A stretch of 45,212 nucleotides of DNA from Deltaproteobacteria bacterium HGW-Deltaproteobacteria-15 (lineage in GTDB: Bacteria; Desulfobacterota; DSM-4660; Desulfatiglandales; HGW-15). The position numbers were made by a program, and so were the translations under genes. The notes beneath the pieces are model-generated. The model was not told where the DNA came from. It saw only the letters and a program-made list of their open reading frames with translations, and ran no database searches. Location of the stretch: positions 1 to 45,212 of the forward strand of contig PHBH01000054.1 of the NCBI GenBank assembly GCA_002840535.1. Direction: 5' to 3'. Below are positions 32,631-39,522 of the stretch, one piece after another (position 1 is the stretch's first letter; each line of letters opens with the position of its first letter).

Positions 32631-33050
32631 CTAACGCCTCTCGGCGCGCATCTCCAGGGTCACGTGCCCCCATCCCCCGCAGGCCGGGCCCACATCGTAG
32701 CATCCGGTCCGGTTGAACATCACCTCGTTCGGATCTCTGCCGTTCATGAGATTCTCGAAAAAGGCATTGATCATAACGGTGAGGTTAGGCATCAGGAATG
32801 CGCAGATACGCTCAGGACACTCCTTTGTGAGCAGATTTCCTGAGGAGTCGAATATCAGCTTCTGTCCCTTTATATGTCCCGAGTGGCAGCCCTTCGATTC
32901 CACAACTTCCGCCACCAGATGATAACGGCCGCCTTTCGCTACGTTCTCGAAGAGCCTCTGAAACTTGGGGGTCTGTTTGACTATCTGAAATTCGGCATCG
33001 TCCAGCCCGAGCCTTGTCTGTATGATTTTTGCCATTTGCTCTTTATCCAT
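32631..33050 (-). CDS. TIGR04076-family protein
   Basis: A 139-residue protein with the compact Cys/His pattern of the TIGR04076 family: VAEVVESKGCHSGHIKGQKLIFDSSGNLLTKECPERICAFLMPNLTVMINAFF, then RTGCYDVGPACGGWGHVTLEM. The paired Cys and the GH motif suggest a bound metal or redox function. The N-terminal 45 residues (MDKEQMAKIIQTRLGLDDAEFQIVKQTPKFQRLFE) are predicted helical. I start at MDKEQMAK, preceded by GGAGG eight bases upstream. Members of this family are common in strict anaerobes and have no agreed function. It is followed within 30 bp by the radical SAM gene, probably in one operon. Confidence 0.78.
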   Translation of the reverse strand: MDKEQMAKIIQTRLGLDDAEFQIVKQTPKFQRLFENVAKGGRYHLVAEVVESKGCHSGHIKGQKLIFDSSGNLLTKECPERICAFLMPNLTVMINAFFENLMNGRDPNEVMFNRTGCYDVGPACGGWGHVTLEMRAERR

Positions 33051-33170
33051 TTGGACGCCCTCCTTAAGCAGGAACCTCTTATTTTCTTCGTACTGCTTCG
33101 CCATAGGCACATCAAAAAAGCTTACCGAATGTCAGACTTGCCGCCCATTTGGCTCCGCGGCCGGGCTCTG

Positions 33171-33512
33171 CTAAATGTCGAAGTTGGCCAGATCCGTCAG
33201 ATCCCTTTGCCGCAGAAGACTCCTCTTCCATCGGTTGATGCTGGGGACGATGTAGGGCAGAAGCCTCATGGAGTAATAAGGCGGGAGAATGGGCATTCCC
33301 ACCATGTCTCCAAATACAATCAGCATGAACAGGTGATTGAGATGGCCTTTTTCCTTTCTGACCTCCAGGCTCATCTCGTGGACCGTCAGGCCGATCATGA
33401 TTTCCCTGAGTGTCTTGAGCGCCCCTTTAGCCTTCAACAAAATGGCAGAGGCAGGTTCTTCGGGGGCGGTTCCTGATTCAAGTTCTCTCGTATGTTCCTT
33501 CAGATCTTCCAC
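33171..33512 (-). CDS. Conserved-looking small protein of unknown function (113 aa)
   Basis: A 113-residue protein that starts with GTG (MEDLKEHTRELESG) after AGGGGAACT. It has a central amphipathic to hydrophobic segment, LNHLFMLIVFGDMVGMPILPPYYSMRLLPYIVPSI, that could associate with the membrane, and a basic tail KRSLLRQRDL. No domain is recognised. It is the first gene of the minus-strand run that continues with the TIGR04076-like, radical SAM and FdhD genes, and so may work with them. Codon use is like that of its neighbours. Confidence 0.65.
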   Translation of the reverse strand: MEDLKEHTRELESGTAPEEPASAILLKAKGALKTLREIMIGLTVHEMSLEVRKEKGHLNHLFMLIVFGDMVGMPILPPYYSMRLLPYIVPSINRWKRSLLRQRDLTDLANFDI

Positions 33513-33614
33513 AGTTCCCCTGTTTGGTGAATGGTGTACACGGGATCATCAACATTACCATATTTTTGTTGGTTAGGGCAGTATTCGATCCATAATGACG
33601 ATCCTGTCTCACTC

Positions 33615-33644
33615 TTGCGCAAAGCACCCGAAATGGTTTATGAT
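33615..33644 (+). promoter_or_regulatory. Candidate promoter for the metallo-hydrolase
   Basis: TTGCGC (33615-33620) and TATGAT (33639-33644) with an 18-bp spacer, about 37 bp upstream of the ATG at 33681. The -10 is good, the -35 is weak. Confidence 0.35.
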
Positions 33645-33680
33645 AAAAAATTCAATCTTTCTTGATTGCAGGAGGCGTTC

Positions 33681-34400
33681 ATGCCTGAAGTGACGAAAGG
33701 CGTTTTTTTTATTCCCGGCCAGGACGAATTCATTCCTGACTCCCATGTCTACGTGATCGGAAACCCCGGCGACTACTCCATTGTGGATGCAGGGCTCATG
33801 GGCAAGGGAGGGTACAAGCTCCAATCACTTGAGAAAATGGGCATCCGCAAGGAGGAGATCAAAAGGGTGATCATGACCCACACCCATCTTGATCACATCG
33901 GGTGTCTGAACGAAATAAGAAGGCAGATGGACTGGCTCGAATTGTGGGTGCATGAGAAAGAGGCCGCGCCTCTGGAAGAGGGTGATGAGAGAACGGTCTA
34001 TGGAATGGACATGTTCAAAGGCATGTGCCAGATGCAGTACGGTTTGAAGCCCGGCGATTTCAAGTTCAAGGTTGACAGGAAGCTGCAGGGCGGTGAAACG
34101 CTGGAGCTGGGCGGCATGTCCTGGGAGGTCTTCCACATACCCGGCCATTCTGCAGGCTGCATCGCCCTGTATTACAGACCCGAAAAGATCCTTATTCCCG
34201 GAGATACGGTTTATGCGGACTTCTCCATCGGCCGGTTCGACCTTCACGGCGCCGAGGCAAAGGCGCTCATGGACTCTCTCCAGCGCCTTGGGGAACTGGA
34301 TGTGGATGTGCTCCTGCCGGGTCACAACCGGATCGTAAAAGGGGTATCTCCGGGATATATCAAAAAGACGGCTGCCCAATGGGGACCGTACCTGAAGTAG
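33681..34400 (+). CDS. Metallo-beta-lactamase-fold hydrolase
   Basis: A 239-residue MBL-fold enzyme. The metal-binding motif is THTHLDHIG (H.H.DH), with further ligands in FHIPGHSAGCIALY, IPGDTVYADF and LPGHNRIVKG. The family includes glyoxalase II, quorum-quenching lactonases and thioesterases; the pattern here does not select one. The start is MPEVTKGVF, set by GGAGGCGTTC. It sits directly upstream of the SufC/SufB pair on the same strand but 165 bp away, with a purine-rich spacer, so it may be separate. It has no signal peptide and should be cytoplasmic. Confidence 0.88.
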   Translation: MPEVTKGVFFIPGQDEFIPDSHVYVIGNPGDYSIVDAGLMGKGGYKLQSLEKMGIRKEEIKRVIMTHTHLDHIGCLNEIRRQMDWLELWVHEKEAAPLEEGDERTVYGMDMFKGMCQMQYGLKPGDFKFKVDRKLQGGETLELGGMSWEVFHIPGHSAGCIALYYRPEKILIPGDTVYADFSIGRFDLHGAEAKALMDSLQRLGELDVDVLLPGHNRIVKGVSPGYIKKTAAQWGPYLK

Positions 34401-34565
34401 GGTCTAGCGTAGGCAGTAAGCAGTAGGCGGAAAGAAGTGTGCCGCTTCCTGACTTGGCATCCTTCAACAGAGAAGTTGAGATGACGAGAAGGGAAGAAGG
34501 AAGAACGACAAGGCGAGAAGATCAGAAGATGGGAAGAAGGACTTCTTAACAAAAAGGAAGAAAAC

Positions 34566-35324
34566 ATGCTGCAAATCGAAGATCTCAGAGTGGAGCTTGC
34601 GGACAAGGTTATCCTGCAACACATCGACCTGGAGATCAAACCGGGGGAAACCCATGTCCTGTTCGGCCCCAATGGCTCCGGCAAGACATCTCTTCTGATG
34701 ACCATCATGGGTTACCCTCAGTACAAGGTCGCGGGGGGGAGGATCGTATTCAAGGGCAAAGACATCACCCACGCTCCCATCAACGAGCGGGCGAAACTCG
34801 GCATAGGCATGTCCTACCAGCGCCCACCCACCATCAACGGCCTGAAGACCAGGCAGATGGTAAAAATCTGCGCAAGGGAGGGGATTGACGAGGAAGCGCT
34901 TGCCGAGCGGGTCAATTTCAAGGAGTTCCTCGATCGCGACGTGAATGCAGGTTTCTCGGGAGGGGAGATCAAGAGATCGGAGCTGCTTCAGCTCATGTCC
35001 CAGCAGCCGGACCTGATGCTCTTTGACGAGCCCGAGTCCGGTGTGGACATGGAGAACATCCATCTGGTGGGCAAGACGATTGCATCCCTGCTCCAGAAAG
35101 ACATGAGCTTTGTACGTAACGACAAATCCAAGATGCAGAAGAAAATGGAACGGACGAAAATGGGACTGATCATCACCCATACGGGATACATACTTGACTA
35201 CGTGGCTGCCGATAAAGGACAGGTTCTCTACAACGGCGTGCTGAGTTGTGTGAGCAACCCGGCAGAGATCCTGACCTGCATCAGCCAATCCGGATACGAG
35301 GAGTGCGTGCGATGCCTGGCTTAG
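34566..35324 (+). CDS. Fe-S assembly ATPase, SufC-like
   Basis: A 252-residue ABC ATPase of the SufC group that powers Fe-S cluster assembly on SufB-type scaffolds. Motifs are Walker A GPNGSGKTSL, signature FSGGEIKRSEL (the SUF-type signature), Walker B LMLFDEPESGVDMEN and switch His in IITHTGYIL. Between D-loop and H-loop is a charged insert NDKSKMQKKMERTK not seen in standard SufC. It starts MLQIEDLRVEL with AAGGAAG before the ATG and overlaps the next gene by 13 bp. Only these two SUF genes are present; sufS, sufU and sufE are missing. This fits the two-gene SufCB (SMS-type) system of strict anaerobes. Confidence 0.85.
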   Translation: MLQIEDLRVELADKVILQHIDLEIKPGETHVLFGPNGSGKTSLLMTIMGYPQYKVAGGRIVFKGKDITHAPINERAKLGIGMSYQRPPTINGLKTRQMVKICAREGIDEEALAERVNFKEFLDRDVNAGFSGGEIKRSELLQLMSQQPDLMLFDEPESGVDMENIHLVGKTIASLLQKDMSFVRNDKSKMQKKMERTKMGLIITHTGYILDYVAADKGQVLYNGVLSCVSNPAEILTCISQSGYEECVRCLA

Positions 35325-36535
35325 AGGAACTGAGAAAGCGAGCGCTGAATGCTGTGGACAAGAAGCCTGCCATAGGAACGGACATCGATCTCTCCGGCTT
35401 CGATATCGCCCCGGTGATACACTCCTACCTGGCGGATGAGGATCTGTGCGAGCTTCCCAACGCGGAACAGAAGCGGCTCATTATGGCGGGGCTGGATGTG
35501 AACCAGAAAGAGCGGGCAGGCACCTTTTTTCAAAAGGATACCTCCGTCATTCACTGTCACAGCGCCCAGGAAGGCATCCAGGTGCTACCGATTCGTGAGG
35601 CGCTGAAGCAGGAGTGGGTGAAGGAGTACTACTGGAAGCTGGTGCCGGTGGACATGGACAAATTCACGGCAGCCGTAGAACTGAACCTGCATGACGGTTA
35701 CGTGATCCGGGCCCTTCCAGGGAGCAAATCCATTTACCCTGTGCAGGCCTGTCTTTACCTGGACAAAGAAGGTCTCCAGCAGAACGTGCACAATCTGATT
35801 ATCGCCGAGGAAGGCTCCGAGCTCCATATCATCACCGGCTGTTCCACCTCACCGCATATGAAAAGGGGCATTCATGTGGGGATCTCGGAATTCTTCGTGA
35901 AGAAAAACGCCAAGCTGAGCTTCACCATGATTCATAACTGGGCTGAGGACATGCTGGTGCGCCCCCGCTCCGTGGCACAAGTGGAAGAAGGAGGCCTCTT
36001 TCTGAACAACTACGTCTGCATGAAACCCGTTCGATCCATTCAGATGTACCCGACATGTCATCTTGTGGGGAAGGACGCCGTGGCCAGGTTCTACAGTATT
36101 GTCAGCGGCAGTCCCGGCGCCGAGTATGACCTGGGGGGAAGGATCTTTCTGAGGGAAGACGGGACAAAGGCGGAGATCGTGGCCCGCACTATCAGCAACG
36201 GGGGAAAGATCATTGCCAGAGGTCACCTGATTGGAGAAGTTCCGGGTGTGAAGGCCCATCTGGAATGCAAAGGACTCTTGCTCAATGGGGGCCTCATTCA
36301 TGCCATTCCCGAACTGGAAGGGCGAGTGGACGGTGTGGAGATGTCCCACGAGGCGGCCGTGGGCAAGATCGCGCAGGAAGAGATCAATTATCTCATGTCC
36401 AGGGGCCTCGGCGAAGAGGAAGCTACATCAACCATCGTCCGAGGGTTCCTGAATGTGGATATTCCCGGTCTTCCCCCTCAGTTAAGGGCCGAGATCGACA
36501 GGGTGATCGAGGAGAGCGACAAGGACGTCATATAA
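35312..36535 (+). CDS. Fe-S assembly scaffold, SufB/SufD-like
   Basis: A 407-residue protein of the SufB/SufD family. The long right-handed beta-helix core is evident (IRALPGSKSIYPVQACLYLDKEGLQQNVHNLIIAEEGSELHIITGC to ARFYSIVSGSPGAEYDLGGRIFL). The C-terminal helices include EEATSTIVRGFLNVDIPGLPPQLRAEIDRVIEE. With a single SufB-type protein the complex would be a homodimer with SufC, rather than SufBC2D. The start MPGLEELRK has GAGGAG upstream and lies inside the end of the preceding gene, showing coupled translation. Known SufB Cys and Glu ligands could not be matched with certainty; candidate Cys lie in SACLYLD/GCST and VCMKPV. Confidence 0.85.
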   Translation: MPGLEELRKRALNAVDKKPAIGTDIDLSGFDIAPVIHSYLADEDLCELPNAEQKRLIMAGLDVNQKERAGTFFQKDTSVIHCHSAQEGIQVLPIREALKQEWVKEYYWKLVPVDMDKFTAAVELNLHDGYVIRALPGSKSIYPVQACLYLDKEGLQQNVHNLIIAEEGSELHIITGCSTSPHMKRGIHVGISEFFVKKNAKLSFTMIHNWAEDMLVRPRSVAQVEEGGLFLNNYVCMKPVRSIQMYPTCHLVGKDAVARFYSIVSGSPGAEYDLGGRIFLREDGTKAEIVARTISNGGKIIARGHLIGEVPGVKAHLECKGLLLNGGLIHAIPELEGRVDGVEMSHEAAVGKIAQEEINYLMSRGLGEEEATSTIVRGFLNVDIPGLPPQLRAEIDRVIEESDKDVI

Positions 36536-36945
36536 CCGTTCCCGCACCATGGCCTTTAAAGCTTGGTGGAGGACCCGGGTAGGTTCTGCCGATCCGGGGG
36601 AAGCAGTGTTAGTGATAGGGGAACCAGGAGTCAAACCTGGGTTCCCGCCTTCGCGGGAACGACGGAACATACTATCGATGTGTCATTCCCGCGCAGGCGG
36701 GAATCCAGAATTCGTTTCGTCAGGCTTCGCAACATGAGATACGTATTCCATCGCAGGAGCCTGAGCCCCTCGGGGGGGCCACCTGAGGCCACCAGCTCTG
36801 CCGGTGGAGCCTCACTTTCGGTGTCTTTCTGAGAAATCTTAAACAGCCCGAGAAAGATTTCTCCCTCCGGTCGAATGACAGGAAAATGGTCGAATGAGAG
36901 AAAGTGATAGGATCGTTTTAAACTATGTACCCGGAGGATAAGCCC
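36536..36945. other. Intergenic region with palindromic repeats
   Basis: No gene is seen. It contains two repeats around GTTCCCGCC-TTC-GCGGGAAC (36645-36660) and the 31-bp element at 36682-36712. The rest is unremarkable sequence leading into the trp promoter. Confidence 0.5.
36682..36712. repeat. Dispersed palindromic repeat, copy 2
   Basis: Identical to 13282-13312 over 31 bp, centred on TTCCCGC-GCA-GGCGGGAA. A related palindrome with GTTCCCGCC lies just upstream at 36643-36660. Confidence 0.75.
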
Positions 36946-36974
36946 TTGACAGGGTGAGGAGGGAGATCTATAAG
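36946..36974 (+). promoter_or_regulatory. Promoter of the trpL-trpD unit
   Basis: A perfect TTGACA (36946-36951), a 17-bp spacer and TATAAG (36969-36974). Transcription should begin about 36980-36982, which is at or just before the leader ATG at 36982. I found no classical TrpR operator here. Confidence 0.75.
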
Positions 36975-36981
36975 GCTAAGT

Positions 36982-37047
36982 ATGGAAACAACAAGGGAGT
37001 TGCATTGTAATGTCGTGCTTTGCCGCTGGTGGTGGCCCGTCCTCTGA
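36982..37047 (+). CDS. trpL: Trp leader peptide (21 aa) with three consecutive Trp codons
   Basis: A 21-codon frame starting METTRELH and ending with R-W-W-W-P-V-L before TGA at 37045-37047. The three adjacent TGG codons (37027-37035) lie in strand 1 of the attenuator, exactly where ribosome stalling for charged tRNA-Trp should act. Two features argue against chance. The frame is short and stops right at strand 1, and the flanking RNA can form the three alternative hairpins of an attenuator (37032-37127). The promoter predicts a start at or beside the ATG, so it may be translated as a leaderless message; AAGG at 36972-36975 is then not transcribed. This is too short for routine annotation. 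It should control the downstream trpD. Confidence 0.85.
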   Translation: METTRELHCNVVLCRWWWPVL

Positions 37048-37127
37048 GGAGATGGGTCCACTGAAACAGGCATAGCGCTGTAAGATAGAAAAAACCGTGG
37101 GCTCGCTCCAGGCGACCCGCGGTTTTT
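37032..37127 (+). promoter_or_regulatory. trp transcription attenuator (1:2, 2:3 and 3:4 structures)
   Basis: Strand 1 (37032-37041, GTGG CCCGTC) pairs with strand 2 (37051-37061, GATGGG T CCAC). Strand 2 GGGTCCAC (37054-37061) also pairs over eight bases, two of them G-U, with strand 3 GTGGGCTC (37097-37104), the antiterminator. Strand 3 with 3' strand 37116-37127 makes the terminator. When Trp is scarce the ribosome stalls on the three Trp codons inside strand 1, freeing 2 to pair with 3 and letting transcription reach trpD. This is read from pairing rules, not tested. Confidence 0.82.
37090..37127 (+). terminator. Attenuator terminator hairpin
   Basis: AAAAACCGTGGG (37090-37101) pairs with CCCGCGGTTTTT (37116-37127), extended inward by TCGC/GCGA around loop TCCAG. 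A strong intrinsic terminator with a T-tract. Confidence 0.9.
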
Positions 37128-37141
37128 CATTTTCATGCAGG

Positions 37142-37173
37142 AGGCCGTGGGTCGAATCAGACTCACGGCCTTT
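37142..37173 (+). terminator. Second hairpin in the trp leader
   Basis: AGGCCGTGGGTC (37142-37153) and GACTCACGGCCT (37160-37171) form a 12-bp stem with a 6-nt loop, followed by TTTCTGTCT. It could be a backup terminator or part of the palindromic repeats nearby. Confidence 0.5.
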
Positions 37174-37357
37174 CTGTCTAGCGGCGCGTCTCACCCCCAC
37201 CTGACCTCCCTATACCCGCCTGTGGCGGGATCTTCGATAAGAGGGGGGCAACTATTTAAGTCACAGGCATTTCCCCTCCCTTGGCGGGAGGGGTCAGGGG
37301 AGGGGGCTGAAGGGGTTTCCCAACGCGTTTAGGTACTTGAAAAAAGGAGGTCATACA
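37174..37357. other. Remainder of trp leader before trpD
   Basis: No gene is seen between the second hairpin and trpD. Positions 37215-37248 are a dispersed repeat (copy at 41756-41789). AAAGGAGG at 37343-37350 is the ribosome site for trpD. Confidence 0.55.
37215..37248. repeat. Dispersed palindromic repeat, CCCGCC-TGT-GGCGGG type
   Basis: A 34-bp sequence whose reverse complement matches 41756-41789 at 33 of 34 positions. It includes CCCGCCTGTGGCGGG, itself a palindrome, then ATCTTCGATAAGAGGGGGG. Confidence 0.75.
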
Positions 37358-38437
37358 ATGATCAAGGAAGCTATTGTCAAAGTGGTGAGGGGCGCGGACC
37401 TTTGCGAAGACGAAATGAGAATGGTTATGGATGAGATTCTCTCCGGCAGGGCCACCGGGTCCCAGATCGGGTCTCTTCTCACGGCCCTCAGGATGAAGGG
37501 AGAGACCGTAGAAGAGATTTCCGGGGCAGCCCTGGCGCTCAAGTCAAGGATGAGAAGGATCGACATCGGCAATCATCTTGTCAACATGGATCGGGATGAA
37601 ATCAATCTGGATGACGAGACGATCGTCGATACCTGCGGCACAGGGGGAGACGGAACCTGTACCTTCAATGTTTCCACGGCAACGGCATTTGTGGTCGCAG
37701 GCGCGGGAATCAAAGTGGCAAAACACGGCCAACGGGCGGTTTCCAGCCATTGTGGAAGCGCGGATGTGCTTGAGGCGTTGGGGATCAAGCTCGATCTCAA
37801 TCTCGCGAGCCTCGAACGGTGCATCCGGGAGGTCGGCATCGGATTTCTTTATGCGCCGCTTTTTTACAGCTCTATCCAGTATCCTGCAGCCCAGCGCCGG
37901 GAGATCGGAATTCGCACCCTGTTCAACCTCCTGGGCCCGTTAACCAACCCTGCCGGGGCAAGTGTCCAGATATTGGGGGTGTATGCGCCGGAGCTGACCT
38001 CCAAGATGGCCCGTGTCCTGAAGAGGCTTGGGAGCAGGCAGGCTTTTGTGGTGTATGGCGAAGGCACGTTCGATGAAATCAGCATCTGTGGCCCCACAAG
38101 GATCTGTCGTCTGAAGGAAGGAGAAATCAGGGAGTTCACGATTACACCGGAGCAGGTCGGGTTGCAGAGGGCGAATCCCGAAGAGATCAGGGGAGGGACA
38201 GCCGAGGAAAACGCCCGGATTGTAAAGGAAGTCCTGGAAGGCCGGAAAGGGGCCGCACGAGAAATTGTTCTCCTGAACGCCGCAGCCGCCTTCATCGCAG
38301 CCGGTGTGGAAGAGGATTTTTCCGGGGGATTGGAAAAGGCGGCGCATGCTGTTGACAGCGGTCAGGCCAGGGAGAAGCTTTCAAAGCTGATCTCCTTTAC
38401 CAGCAGCTGCGGCCTGTTTACCAGGGAGGCGCTGTAG
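37358..38437 (+). CDS. trpD: Anthranilate phosphoribosyltransferase (TrpD family)
   Basis: A 359-residue TrpD-family enzyme that joins anthranilate to phosphoribosyl pyrophosphate in tryptophan synthesis. Motifs are the PRPP-binding VDTCGTGGDG (Gly94-Asp98), KHGQRAVSSHCGSADVLEALG (122-142) and FNLLGPLTNPA. Two positions differ from the usual enzyme. KHGN is KHGQ (Gln125), and the anthranilate-side stretch HPAMK is replaced by SSIQYPAAQRR, though REIGIRT and the catalytic core remain. The start is MIKEAIV, with AAAGGAGG seven bases upstream; an earlier ATG is in frame but lacks a site. No other trp gene follows, as the next gene is on the other strand. The trp attenuator upstream supports a tryptophan function despite the residue changes. 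Confidence 0.85.
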   Translation: MIKEAIVKVVRGADLCEDEMRMVMDEILSGRATGSQIGSLLTALRMKGETVEEISGAALALKSRMRRIDIGNHLVNMDRDEINLDDETIVDTCGTGGDGTCTFNVSTATAFVVAGAGIKVAKHGQRAVSSHCGSADVLEALGIKLDLNLASLERCIREVGIGFLYAPLFYSSIQYPAAQRREIGIRTLFNLLGPLTNPAGASVQILGVYAPELTSKMARVLKRLGSRQAFVVYGEGTFDEISICGPTRICRLKEGEIREFTITPEQVGLQRANPEEIRGGTAEENARIVKEVLEGRKGAAREIVLLNAAAAFIAAGVEEDFSGGLEKAAHAVDSGQAREKLSKLISFTSSCGLFTREAL

Positions 38438-38520
38438 GCAATAGTTTCTTGGGCGGTAGCCAAACCGGATGCAAGATCCAGGATTCAGGATCCAGGATTA
38501 AAGAATTCATTCTTCGTGCT

Positions 38521-38540
38521 CACCACGAAGGACACGAAGG
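38521..38540. repeat. CACCACGAAGGACACGAAGG dispersed repeat
   Basis: A short intergenic repeat matching the 24662-24690 sequence type, between trpD and the DUF1638 gene. Confidence 0.5.
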
Positions 38541-38570
38541 AAAGCGCCATGCATCCCGGCGAGAGAAGAG

Positions 38571-39236
38571 TCAGCGCAGGAATCTATCCAGCTTTATGGT
38601 CTTGCCGGGCTCTATGAGGATGAATTCCTCGTCCCAGGGACCATGGACCATTTTGGTCATCAGTGCTCTGGATCCCTTTGCCTCTTGGTATATTAAGCCC
38701 AGCTGCCTGGCCGCCGCTTTGGCATGGTCGGTGTACCTGGCGATCTCTTCGTGGCCTGTATTAATGAACAGGAGCCGCTTATAATGACAGAACATCGCTT
38801 TCATGATGCGGTCGGCGGCCTTCCTGCCAAAGCGCTCCACAGACTGGCGGTATTCATCCAGAGGGGTGCCTCCCGCTTCGACAAATCCCTTGGACAGGAA
38901 ATAGGTTCCCTTTTCCTTGATCATCTCCTGCAGATAGGATTCATGGGAACCGAGAAGAATTGCAATGCAGTCATGGACCCTGGGGATGATGAGGGTCGCA
39001 GTCTCCGGCGCCCTCAGCCCCACCGCTCCCTTTGAGCAAAGACCGTACCCCAGGATGAGAACATCCGCTTCCAGGGCCGACTGGTCAATGGCCTTCTGAA
39101 GGGCGCGTTTCAGGTTCTCCGGTCTGGAGTGAAGCCCCATGTCGAGCGCACTATAGGTTACCTCCGGAGGAAGCACGGGAAGCATCTCCTCCAGGACCGC
39201 GGCACAGGCGATTATTTTCTTTTTTGCCGCACCCAT
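38571..39236 (-). CDS. DUF1638-family protein
   Basis: A 221-residue protein of the DUF1638 family. It has the alpha/beta Rossmann-like pattern KKKIIACAAVLEEML, LEADVLILGYGLCSKGAVGLRAPETATLIIPRVHDCIAILLGS (GYGLC and HDC with conserved Cys), then FINTGHEEIARYTDHAKAAARQLGLIY. Members are repeatedly found beside corrinoid methyltransferases in anaerobes and methanogens. Here it lies downstream of the corrinoid protein and URO-D-type methyltransferase on the same strand, although 286 bp separates them. I place the start at MGAAKKKIIA; an ATG nine codons earlier is possible and neither has a strong ribosome site. Its function in the pathway is unknown. Confidence 0.8.
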   Translation of the reverse strand: MGAAKKKIIACAAVLEEMLPVLPPEVTYSALDMGLHSRPENLKRALQKAIDQSALEADVLILGYGLCSKGAVGLRAPETATLIIPRVHDCIAILLGSHESYLQEMIKEKGTYFLSKGFVEAGGTPLDEYRQSVERFGRKAADRIMKAMFCHYKRLLFINTGHEEIARYTDHAKAAARQLGLIYQEAKGSRALMTKMVHGPWDEEFILIEPGKTIKLDRFLR

Positions 39237-39448
39237 GAGCCTTGCGTGATGTCGTCCCTCCATACCGAGAGATCCAAAGTGGTGGGTTGAATGTTGAGGG
39301 TTGCAGGTTAACCAAACTGACAATCAGTCCTTACCCACAATTGACACGGCTATCTCATTGCCTTGGTTCACGGGCAAGGGGTAATCTTCTCCCCTTTCAT
39401 AGTCCGACTTTGCAGGAGCAACCTCCCGGTAGCGATTCATTCGGAGGA

Positions 39449-39475
39449 ATCGCGAGCAGGAGCTCGCTCCTACAG
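39449..39475. repeat. REP-like element, copy 2
   Basis: ATCGCGAGCAGGAGCTCGCTCCTACAG-type sequence, the inverted counterpart of 30905-30931 (25 of 27 positions). It lies between the methyltransferase and DUF1638 genes. Confidence 0.6.
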
Positions 39476-39522
39476 TCGGTGCCTCGCATCGCAAAGGTCC
39501 ATGATACGCAGCGTCGCGGAGA

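Noticed and set aside
33186..33204. GATCCGTCAGATCC as another copy of the nonamer repeat at 28134-28160
   Set aside because: It lies inside the end of the 113-residue gene, encoding RDLTDL, and the match is short enough to be chance.
36978..37130. 6S RNA, T-box or riboswitch reading of the leader before trpD
   Set aside because: No T-box bulge motif or known aptamer core could be found; the WWW-containing frame with three alternative pairings explains the structure better.
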